Source: an uncultured Actinomycetes bacterium
Lineage (GTDB): Bacteria; Actinomycetota; Acidimicrobiia; Acidimicrobiales; Acidimicrobilacustridaceae
Direction of reading: 5' to 3'
NCBI GenBank assembly: GCA_937927725.1
Contig: CALBSE010000004.1
Span: 1-34,964, forward strand
DNA: 34,964 bases
Shown: piece after piece, positions 16,540-23,188 of the stretch
Numbering within the stretch: position 1 is the first letter of the stretch
How the letters are laid out: every line of letters begins with the position of its first letter
Translations under genes and position numbers: made by a program
The notes under the pieces: generated by a model
The model's input: only the letters and a program-made list of their open reading frames with translations
The model's database searches: none
Told to the model about the DNA's origin: nothing

Positions 16540-17226
16540 TCAGCCGGTGAAGTTCGGAGCGATTGTCGAGTCGTCATCGCTTGTTGAACTGGTGGTTGAC
16601 GTCGGCGCACAGACGTCAATCGCTGTGAGGCTTACAAGGTCAAGTAACGCACTTTGCGATGTGGCGGTGAAGACAAGATCGCATGAGGTCGTGCCGGTTG
16701 GTGCGGTGATTTCTGTATCGAACTGGGTGAGTCCAATGAGCGGTCCAGAAGTGGTGTCGCTCGTTGTCAAGATTTGCGTGCCCTTTGCGTCTTTGAACGT
16801 AAACGTCCACTCCAAGTTTTCTTGGGACCAGAACGAGAACGCGTAGGTTCCTGGCCAGAGCTGAATGCCGCTTTGACTGACGGTTGCGCCGATTGAGAGA
16901 AGCGCAAGTTGCGCGTTGGCTGCCACCTGCGTCATGAGTGCTTGCGTCCCTAAGTTCGGAGGCGCTTCGCCGACGGACTGATAGGTGACGACGCCAGTTG
17001 TATCTGCGAGTCGGACGACGAGCTGAAGGATCGACTCTCGTTGAATGTTGTAGTCGGCGAGTGTGCGGCCGTTCAGAAGTTGTCTCCCGGAGTAGATCAG
17101 ACGCTGATGATCGGGTGGGATGCCCTCTTTGTCTTGGATCTTCTGCTTGATGTTTTCGATGGAGTCCGAAGATTCGACATCGAGGGTGATGGTTCTGCCG
17201 GTGAGTGTTTTGACAAAAATCTGCAT
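16540..17226 (-). CDS. Ubiquitin-domain fusion protein 2 (paralogue)
   Basis: A second fusion with the same layout. Residues 1-76 share 56 identities with human ubiquitin and 52 with fusion protein 1 (hand counts). Lys6, 27, 29 and 33 are kept, while Lys11, 48 and 63 are Arg. The domain ends RLADT instead of RLRGG. The C-terminal domain aligns with protein 1 without gaps at roughly 70% identity, keeping Cys182 and Cys206, and the Ser/Thr/Asp-rich linker ends APNFTG. From Met at 17226 both proteins are exactly 228 residues, which supports this start; an in-frame ATG at 17235 would add three residues. No strong ribosome-binding site is seen. It follows the methyltransferase gene by about 50 bp on the same strand. 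No signal peptide. Function unknown. Confidence 0.92.
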   Translation of the reverse strand: MQIFVKTLTGRTITLDVESSDSIENIKQKIQDKEGIPPDHQRLIYSGRQLLNGRTLADYNIQRESILQLVVRLADTTGVVTYQSVGEAPPNLGTQALMTQVAANAQLALLSIGATVSQSGIQLWPGTYAFSFWSQENLEWTFTFKDAKGTQILTTSDTTSGPLIGLTQFDTEITAPTGTTSCDLVFTATSQSALLDLVSLTAIDVCAPTSTTSSTSDDDSTIAPNFTG

Positions 17227-17284
17227 GCCGCTCATTGCTTTGGCACGTCGCTTTCTTGATGAGGTCCGGTGGACGCTATTTCGG

Positions 17285-18283
17285 TCAGAGGGCGTTGCGT
17301 TGGATCACGACGGTGACGTGACGTGCCGATTTGAGTCCGGGCAGTGTTTCTGCAGCTCCGGCAGCGGCGGTATGGAAAGGATGCGGTGCTGGTGTTGGTT
17401 CGATGACAGATGTGAATCCTTGGCGTTCAATGTCTTCGATGAGATCGCGCAACGGAGTACTTCCATCAAGGAATGTCAGTTCCGCACAGAGAGCGACGAA
17501 TACTCCATCGTGTGCAAGAAGTTCGGTTCCTTCGAGGATGAATCGACGAGGAAGTTCAAAGCCAGTTTCTCCGCCTTGGGAGTAGATGCGCCCATCAGCA
17601 CGATGTGCCGGCACCCACGGCGCGTTGATGCAGACGAAATCAAACGTTCCAGGTCGAAGGCCCGCAGCCACGTCGTTGGCAATGACACGCATGCGAGATT
17701 TCGCCGACTCGGGAAGCAGTTCACGACTGAGTTGCGCCGTTTGTGTCGCTCGCTGATTGATGTCGGTAGCGAGAACAGTTTCGTATCGAGAGGCGAGGAA
17801 CGCAGCAACGAGTCCTGTCCCGGTTCCGAGATCGACCGCCCGTTTCCCATGCAGCGCGTACTTCCATGCGTGATCGCGCAAGAGCCATGTGTCGGTCCCG
17901 GCGTAGACGCTGTCGGCGGGAATGTCATCAGCCGAATTGAGAAAGGGGAGGATCGCCATCGCTTTGCCGTCCGACAACACTTCGAAGGAAAGCGAGAATC
18001 GACTTTCCTCGGTGATCGTTCCGGCTCCCGTTTCGAGCAGCGCGGCCACGTGCTGTGGTCCGCCAAGCAATCGCGACGCAACGGCAACGTCGATGTAGGT
18101 GCCTAACGCGAGATCAGCGAGCACCTGATTTTTCTCGTCGTCGATTTGAAGGCGGCCGAATCGATTGATGAAACCTGCATCGGACAGTTGCCGCCCGAGC
18201 TCGCGTAGGGCCTGAATGCAGGGCGGCGATGCAAGCACAAGTTCGGGCGACCACTGCGTCACGAGCGCCGAGTGCGGTGTCAC
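17285..18283 (-). CDS. Class I SAM-dependent methyltransferase with NAPW motif
   Basis: A protein of about 332 residues. The C-terminal two thirds is a Rossmann methyltransferase: motif I AVDLGTGTGLVAAF, the acidic strand end VLATDINQRA, and motif IV FVCINAPWVP. The N-[PA]-P-[YW] tetrapeptide marks enzymes that methylate a planar nitrogen, such as PrmC/HemK on glutamine, or some DNA and RNA N-methyltransferases. The N-terminal third looks like a separate substrate-recognition domain. The GTG at 18283 overlaps the preceding stop as GTGA; an in-frame TTG at 18307 is an alternative. It lies directly upstream of the two ubiquitin-fusion genes. Substrate unknown; whether it acts on those proteins is speculation. 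Confidence 0.85.
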   Translation of the reverse strand: MTPHSALVTQWSPELVLASPPCIQALRELGRQLSDAGFINRFGRLQIDDEKNQVLADLALGTYIDVAVASRLLGGPQHVAALLETGAGTITEESRFSLSFEVLSDGKAMAILPFLNSADDIPADSVYAGTDTWLLRDHAWKYALHGKRAVDLGTGTGLVAAFLASRYETVLATDINQRATQTAQLSRELLPESAKSRMRVIANDVAAGLRPGTFDFVCINAPWVPAHRADGRIYSQGGETGFELPRRFILEGTELLAHDGVFVALCAELTFLDGSTPLRDLIEDIERQGFTSVIEPTPAPHPFHTAAAGAAETLPGLKSARHVTVVIQRNAL

Positions 18284-18585
18284 GGCGGCGGTAGAACGAA
18301 GGTCCAACCTGGTGCGGTGTTCCCGGGTGCTCCGTCCTCAAAAGAACCGTTGGTGATGAGGTTGCCCGAACCGATGGGATTCGAGCCACCGAGATTCGGT
18401 TCGTTGTAGGGGTTTGAAGGGCCATGCCAGTAGCCGGTGAAACCGGCAGCGTCGCCAAGGCATGGATCGGTCGTGCCCGAAACGGTTGCGCTTGCAAGCC
18501 CTGCTGGGTTGAGGACCATGAATCCGGCAACGCCAAGCCCAAGACCAATTGCACGGCGGCGGCTGATCTCGGGGAGCTGATTCAT
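18280..18585 (-). CDS. Short Tat-type exported protein
   Basis: A 101-residue protein with a twin-arginine-like leader (SRRRAIGLGLGVAGFMVL, cleavage probably after ASA) and a short Gly/Asn/Pro-rich mature part. The sequence LITNGSFEDGAPGNTAPGW looks like the opening of a carbohydrate-binding or DUF642-like jelly-roll, but the protein stops a few residues later at FVLPPP. It could be a genuine short secreted protein or the stump of a longer one. Its stop overlaps the methyltransferase GTG (GTGA), which argues that it is translated. A TACCGT hexamer 6 nt before the ATG suggests it heads a leaderless operon with the methyltransferase and the two ubiquitin fusions. Confidence 0.7.
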   Translation of the reverse strand: MNQLPEISRRRAIGLGLGVAGFMVLNPAGLASATVSGTTDPCLGDAAGFTGYWHGPSNPYNEPNLGGSNPIGSGNLITNGSFEDGAPGNTAPGWTFVLPPP

Positions 18586-18591
18586 ACCAAA

Positions 18592-18597
18592 ACGGTA
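18592..18597 (-). promoter_or_regulatory. Putative -10 element (TACCGT) for the ubiquitin-fusion operon
   Basis: Minus-strand TACCGT 6 nt before the ATG of the small Tat-type gene. It is downstream of the terminator of the beta-helix gene, so it could drive the four-gene unit on its own. Confidence 0.4.
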
Positions 18598-18661
18598 ACA
18601 GATGAGTTCGTTGGTTATTCGTTCAGTCCAGCGCGGCGTTGTCCTGCAGAGTCGACGCGAA

Positions 18662-18689
18662 GAAGGGCCGACCTTGTGGTCGGCCCTTC
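18662..18689 (-). terminator. Terminator of beta-helix protein gene 1
   Basis: Perfect 12-bp stem GAAGGGCCGACC / GGTCGGCCCTTC with a 4-nt loop, 27 bp after the stop codon on the minus strand. The same hairpin, with sequence differences on both arms, follows the paralogous gene. Confidence 0.85.
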
Positions 18690-18716
18690 ATTTCGTTCGT
18701 GGTGCTCGGTGCGTGA

Positions 18717-20594
18717 TCAGCCGGTGAAGGCAGGCACGACCTTCGGGTCTTGGAGTTCGTACGCACCAACATCGGCAATGCCGTTCACGACGCGGGCGAA
18801 GCCGGTTCCGCGCTGGTCGAAGTCATTGCCGGTGAAGGCGGGCAGAGTTGCCATGCCGGTATCGATCGCGGGGCTTCCTGCGAGCAGGGCGAAGGTGTTG
18901 GTGGGTCCACCGTTGTTCGCGAGTGGTCCGAGCAACAGTGCTGCGCCGGTGACGCCGGTCTGTGTGCCGCCGAGATCGGTGACGGTCACCGTCGATGTGC
19001 CGATCATGGAGTGATCCGATTTCACCGAGCCGGTCGTCCCAACAGTTTCTCCGATATCGGTTGTTCCGTTTCCGGCCAGGATCGTCGAATTGAGTTGCAG
19101 GAGGTTTGCATTCGCCGGCGGGGCGACGGAACCAGAGGGGCGCACAACACCATGTTTTGCTCGCGCTTGGAGCGCAGTGGGTCCTGGTGCGGGCGGTCCG
19201 GCAAGCTGCACGCCTGCGGTGATCGCGCCTGTGTTTTGGGTGATCGTGGTGGCGGTGAGAGTGATGCCGCCCTGTGATCCGAAGATTGCGCCGCCCGAGC
19301 CCGTGGTTGCGGCGTTGGCCGCAATGGTGGAGTTCTCAACGGTGACGGAGCCGACGTAGACGCTCAATATGCCGCCGCCGTTTACGTCTGCGGTGTTGTT
19401 TGAAATCGTGGAGTTACGAATGGTGAGTCCGTGGGTGAGGTCGCCGTAGAACTCGATGGCACCGCCCTTGTTGGCCGAATTGCCGGAGATGGTCGTCGAC
19501 TCGATGGTGAGACTCGTGCCGCGGTCGGTGTGAACCGCTCCACCTCCATAGAGGGCCGTCGCCGTGTTCGCGATGTTGTCGGTGAACGTCGAACCCGAGA
19601 TCGTGAGCGACTCGTCGCTGGAGGTGTGGATCGCGCCGCCGTCGTAGGCGGCCGAGTTGCCGCTGAACACCGAATTGGTGATGACGTTGTCGCCGTAGTC
19701 GAGGTAGAGGGCGCCTCCCGAACCGGTGGTCGTGTTCCCGGTGAACGTCGAATCGGCGATCGTGACGTTGCCGCCCGCGAGGTGTAAGACGCCACCTTCG
19801 GTGTAACTGATGTTGTTGGTGAACGTGGATCCGGTGATCGTGGCTCGGTCCGTTTCGGCCATGTCGAGATAGAGCGCACCCCCCTCGCCATTGGTATTGA
19901 CGTTGCTGTCGAAGATCGAGTTGGAGATGGTGACGGGGAAAGATGTCACGACGTTGTCCACGGTGATTCCCGCTGAGCCGTTGCCGCCCCTGTTACTACT
20001 TACCGTGGTGTCAATGACCGTCAGCGATCCGGTGTACGTGTCATAGGTTCCGATTGCGCCACCTTCGGCGGAATAGTTGCCGGTAATTGAGCTCGAAGTA
20101 ATGGTGATGTCGCCCGATGAGCCAACGAATCCAATGGCTCCGCCGTAGGTTGCGTTTCCGCCGGTGATAGTGACGTCGTTGAAGGCGAAGTTTCCTGTTA
20201 CAGATCCAACCTGAAAAACGGAGAACCCGCTTGGTCCACCGTCGCGCCAACCGCCATCGATCGCGACGGCATCAAGACCGTTGACGGTGACAGCCTCAGT
20301 GAGCGCGGGAAGGCTGGAGGAGAGGGTGATCGTGCCACTGAGGCCCGGATCGAACTGGATGACGTCGGCGCCTGCGGCGGCGTTGGCGTCAAGAATGGCC
20401 TGCCGGAGTGAGCCTGCGCCGGAATCGTTGACGTTCGTGACGTTGAGGACCGGGTTGGCCATGGCGGTTGTCTCGGTTGCGAGGAGCAGGCCGCCGGAAC
20501 CAGCAACGAGCATGGCGCCCGAACCAAGGGCAACGGCGCTTGTTCGTCCGACGCGCTTTGCGCGGGAACGATTGAGGGGTGATTCGGGGCTCAT
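18717..20594 (-). CDS. Secreted beta-helix repeat protein 1
   Basis: A 625-residue exported protein. The N-terminus SRAKRVGRTSAVALGS plus a hydrophobic stretch ending near TTAMA is a signal peptide. The body is a right-handed parallel beta-helix. It has an opening cap (VTNVNDSGAGSLRQAILDAN), then many turns with Phe-x-x-Asn and Gly-Gly-Ala pairs (STFTGN, GGALYLDYG, GGAIH), as in PMP-type and choice-of-anchor Q proteins. A closing block contains NNGGPTNTFALLAGSPAID and FDQRGTGFARV. After a short linker it ends VVPAFTG. No LPxTG and no final membrane segment. The start at 20594 has GGAG close upstream and matches the paralogue. Probably surface-associated; ligand or enzyme activity unknown. Confidence 0.9.
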   Translation of the reverse strand: MSPESPLNRSRAKRVGRTSAVALGSGAMLVAGSGGLLLATETTAMANPVLNVTNVNDSGAGSLRQAILDANAAAGADVIQFDPGLSGTITLSSSLPALTEAVTVNGLDAVAIDGGWRDGGPSGFSVFQVGSVTGNFAFNDVTITGGNATYGGAIGFVGSSGDITITSSSITGNYSAEGGAIGTYDTYTGSLTVIDTTVSSNRGGNGSAGITVDNVVTSFPVTISNSIFDSNVNTNGEGGALYLDMAETDRATITGSTFTNNISYTEGGVLHLAGGNVTIADSTFTGNTTTGSGGALYLDYGDNVITNSVFSGNSAAYDGGAIHTSSDESLTISGSTFTDNIANTATALYGGGAVHTDRGTSLTIESTTISGNSANKGGAIEFYGDLTHGLTIRNSTISNNTADVNGGGILSVYVGSVTVENSTIAANAATTGSGGAIFGSQGGITLTATTITQNTGAITAGVQLAGPPAPGPTALQARAKHGVVRPSGSVAPPANANLLQLNSTILAGNGTTDIGETVGTTGSVKSDHSMIGTSTVTVTDLGGTQTGVTGAALLLGPLANNGGPTNTFALLAGSPAIDTGMATLPAFTGNDFDQRGTGFARVVNGIADVGAYELQDPKVVPAFTG

Positions 20595-20768
20595 GGAGTC
20601 TCCAGGGAATTGTTTGCAGTTTTCGCCGAAATTGCTAGGAAGTGGCTTGTCGCCAGTAGCCAATAACGTTAGCCGTTGCCGTGACTGAGTCCGGTTTCCC
20701 TGATCTCGCGACGTCGAAGAATGTGCTCAAACCCCTCGTCGCTCAGAGTCACCCTTCGCTTGCGACGC

Positions 20769-20802
20769 AAAGGAGGGCCGGCCTTGTGGCCAGCCCTCCT
20801 TT
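20769..20802 (-). terminator. Terminator of beta-helix protein gene 2
   Basis: Stem AAAGGAGGGC / GCCCTCCTTT continuing, after one mismatch, into GGCC/GGCC around a TTGT loop (plus-strand reading). It ends in TTT on the minus strand, 25 bp after the stop codon. Confidence 0.85.
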
Positions 20803-20826
20803 CAGTTCGTGGTGTTCGGTGTGCGA

Positions 20827-22596
20827 TCAGCCGGCGAAGGCTGGTGTGACCAGCCGGCCTGATGCGACGGTCGTCGTGGTTGTCGTAGCGGGCGGGTCTG
20901 GTTGAACCTCGAATGCCCCGATGTCGGATTTTGTTCCATAGACACGAACGAAGCCGGTGCCGCGTTGGTCGAATTCGTTGCCGGTGAAGGCAGGCAGTGT
21001 CGTCATTCCGGCATCGATGGCCGGGCTTCCCGTTAGGAGCGCGAACGTGTTAGTGGGTCCGCCGTTGTTCGTGAGTGGTCCGATTAACAGCGCTGCGCCG
21101 GTGACTCCGGACTGTGTGCCGCCCAGATCGGTGACGGTTAACCCGGAGGTGCCGATAATTGAGTGGTCGGACTTCACCGTGCTGTTTGTCTGAACCGATT
21201 CTCCGATATCGGATGTGCCATTTCCCGCGAGAATCGTCGAGTCGAGCTGAAGCAGGTTTGCATTGGCCGGCTTGGTGGTTGGCCCACGAAGATTTTCAGA
21301 AGTGTCAACACCCGCAATCATTGCTCCACTGTTTTGCGTGATCGTGTCGGTGGTGAGAACGAAACCGCCCGATGAGCCAAACATCGCGCCACCTGAACCG
21401 GCTGTGGCGGTGTTCGAGGCGATGGTGGAGTTCTCGACAGTTACAGAACCGACAGAGCGGTTCACAATGCCTCCGCCATTGATTGCAGCGGTGTTATTTG
21501 AAATCGTGGAATTGCGAACATCAAGTCCGTGGTCGAGGTCGCCATAGAACACGATGCCACCACCAGAACCCGATGCTGCCGAGTTGCCGGAAATCGTGGT
21601 GTTGTCGATGCTCATGCCTTGATCGATGTGCATAGCACCGCCGTTTCGGCCGGCCGTGTTGTTGGTGAAGACCGAATTGGTGATGACGTTGTCGCCCTCA
21701 TCGAGGTACAGAGCGCCCCCGGATTGGTCGGTGGAGTTACCCGTGAACGTGGAGTCGGCAATCGTGACGCTGCCCATGGCAAGGTGGACGGCTCCACCTT
21801 CAAAAGAACTGTGATTATTCGTGAAGGTAGAACCCGTGATCGTGGCCCGATCGCCGATCTGCATCTGAAGGTAAAGCGCGCCTCCTTCGTAACCGGCGTT
21901 TGTGTCGAAAATGGAGTTGGTAATGGCGACCGGGAACGACGTCGCGGCGGCAATAACGGAGATGCCCCCAGAACCAGAAGGCCAACTATTCCCGCTCTGG
22001 TTGTTGCTCACCGTGGTGTCAGTGACGGTCAACGAACCGGTCGATGGAGAGAACGCAGTGACGGCCCCGTTATTTGAGTAGTTGCCTGTGATTGTGCTTG
22101 AGGAGATCGTGAGGTCTCCGGAGGAATTCGCAAAACCGATCGCGCCGCCGTGGGTTGCGTTGCCGCCGGTGATGGTCACGTCGTTGAACGAGAAGGCGCC
22201 GGTAGCGGCGTAGATCTGAAACACGGAGTGTCCGGTTGCGCCTCCGTCGCGCCAGCCGCCATCAATCGTGACGGCGTCGAGGCCATTGACCGTGACCGAT
22301 TCAGTGATGTTGGGCAGGTCAGAGGCGAGGGTGATCGTGCCGGTCAGGCCTGCATCGAACTGAATTACGTCGGCGCCAACGGTGCCGTTGGCGCCGTTGA
22401 TGGCCGATCGCAGTGAACCTTGTCCGGAGTCATTGAGGTTCGAAACGGAGAGAATCGGGTTCGCCGATGCTGGTGACGCGCTGAGCAGCAGCGCGCCCGA
22501 GCCGGTGATGAGCATGGTGCTCGAACCGAGCGCAACCGCGCTGGTTCGGCCGACGCGCTTTGCACGTGAGGGGGAGGTGGGTGTTTCGGGGCTCAT
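20827..22596 (-). CDS. Secreted beta-helix repeat protein 2
   Basis: A 589-residue paralogue of the next gene downstream, with the same signal peptide (SRAKRVGRTSAVALGS, then LLLSASPASA) and cap (VSNLNDSGQGSLRSAINGAN). It shares the Phe-x-x-Asn/Gly-Gly-Ala helical turns and the closing block NNGGPTNTFALLTGSPAID plus FDQRGTGFVRV. The C-terminal linker is longer (Pro/Thr-rich, seven Thr in a row with one change) and ends LVTPAFAG. Start at 22596 has CCGGAG upstream. Differences are mainly a few missing helix turns. Probably surface-associated; substrate unknown. The two genes and their terminators look like a tandem duplication. Confidence 0.9.
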   Translation of the reverse strand: MSPETPTSPSRAKRVGRTSAVALGSSTMLITGSGALLLSASPASANPILSVSNLNDSGQGSLRSAINGANGTVGADVIQFDAGLTGTITLASDLPNITESVTVNGLDAVTIDGGWRDGGATGHSVFQIYAATGAFSFNDVTITGGNATHGGAIGFANSSGDLTISSSTITGNYSNNGAVTAFSPSTGSLTVTDTTVSNNQSGNSWPSGSGGISVIAAATSFPVAITNSIFDTNAGYEGGALYLQMQIGDRATITGSTFTNNHSSFEGGAVHLAMGSVTIADSTFTGNSTDQSGGALYLDEGDNVITNSVFTNNTAGRNGGAMHIDQGMSIDNTTISGNSAASGSGGGIVFYGDLDHGLDVRNSTISNNTAAINGGGIVNRSVGSVTVENSTIASNTATAGSGGAMFGSSGGFVLTTDTITQNSGAMIAGVDTSENLRGPTTKPANANLLQLDSTILAGNGTSDIGESVQTNSTVKSDHSIIGTSGLTVTDLGGTQSGVTGAALLIGPLTNNGGPTNTFALLTGSPAIDAGMTTLPAFTGNEFDQRGTGFVRVYGTKSDIGAFEVQPDPPATTTTTTVASGRLVTPAFAG

Positions 22597-22745
22597 GGAT
22601 TCTCCGGATTCATTTGTCCTACGCCACTGGCGTTTCGAGCGTGGATAGCTCTGCGCAGGCTCAACGCAACCCACGGATGCGCCGGAGTTTTATACCAACG
22701 TGGCACATGCCGCCATTCGAATGTGGCGACTTTCGGGCGGTGCCC

Positions 22746-22751
22746 TACGAT
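22746..22751 (+). promoter_or_regulatory. Putative -10 element (TACGAT) for the Zn-ribbon/thiolase genes
   Basis: TAnnnT hexamer about 33 nt before the GTG start, leaving a short leader with a GGGGAG ribosome-binding site. The rest of the 188-bp divergent region shows only a TATAAAA on the minus strand (near 22688-22694) that could serve beta-helix gene 2. Confidence 0.3.
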
Positions 22752-22784
22752 GCCAACGGCGAAAGCCGCCGAGAGGGGAGCAAC

Positions 22785-23177
22785 GTGTCCAAGCAGATTC
22801 CAATGGTCGACTATCTGGTGCTCGGAGATTCACCGCACCTGGTTGCCAACGAGTGCACCGATTGTGGTGCGAAGTTCTTTGACCGCCGCAATGCGTGCGC
22901 ATCGTGCGGTGGAACATCGTTCAAGAAGACCGATATCGCGACCGAGGGTGAAATTCGCTCGTTCACGATCGTCACGGCGTTCATGCCCGGTGCCGATAAT
23001 TACGTGCCGGTCGTTGTTGATCTTGGCGGCACAAGCGTGCGCGGTCAGCTCATCAATACTCCTGCCGAGGCCGCGAACATCTCGCTCGGTCAGAAGGTTC
23101 GACTCACTACCTATTCCATCGGCGCCGACACCGCAGGCACCGAGGCCATCAACTACGGCTTCGAGCCGGTCAACTGA
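22785..23177 (+). CDS. Zn-ribbon/OB-fold (DUF35-type) acyl-CoA-binding protein
   Basis: A 130-residue protein with an N-terminal rubredoxin-like zinc ribbon (ECTDCGAKFFDRRNACASCGG, four Cys in two CxxC pairs) followed by an OB-fold (EIRSFTIVTAFMPG...VRGQLINTP). Such proteins are obligate partners of thiolase-like or MaoC-like enzymes in lipid and steroid metabolism and bind the acyl-CoA. The thiolase gene begins 11 bp downstream, so a heteromeric complex is likely. The GTG at 22785 is chosen because GGGGAG lies 4 nt upstream; the open frame further upstream has no homology features. Confidence 0.9.
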   Translation: MSKQIPMVDYLVLGDSPHLVANECTDCGAKFFDRRNACASCGGTSFKKTDIATEGEIRSFTIVTAFMPGADNYVPVVVDLGGTSVRGQLINTPAEAANISLGQKVRLTTYSIGADTAGTEAINYGFEPVN

Positions 23178-23188
23178 GGGGACTGACA

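Noticed and set aside
15831..17226. Eukaryotic contamination as the source of the ubiquitin genes
   Set aside because: They sit in a compact bacterial operon with a ribosome-binding site, a 22-bp spacing, a non-eukaryotic C-terminal domain and a tail shared with bacterial neighbours. Only read data could exclude an assembly chimera entirely.
15252..18585. Bacterial ubiquitination (Bub/Bil-like) or Pup/UBact conjugation locus
   Set aside because: No E1, E2, JAB protease, Pup ligase or proteasome gene is present in the window, and the proteins lack a C-terminal GG, GE or GQ.
18280..18585. Pseudogene call for the short Tat-type gene
   Set aside because: It has a promoter-like hexamer, an intact leader and GTGA coupling to the next gene, so it was kept as a gene with reduced confidence.
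18820..21000. Internal LPAFTG-N in both beta-helix proteins as a sortase motif
   Set aside because: It is inside the folded closing block, followed by FDQRG and no membrane segment, so it is not a sorting signal; the terminal P-x-F-[TA]-G is treated separately.
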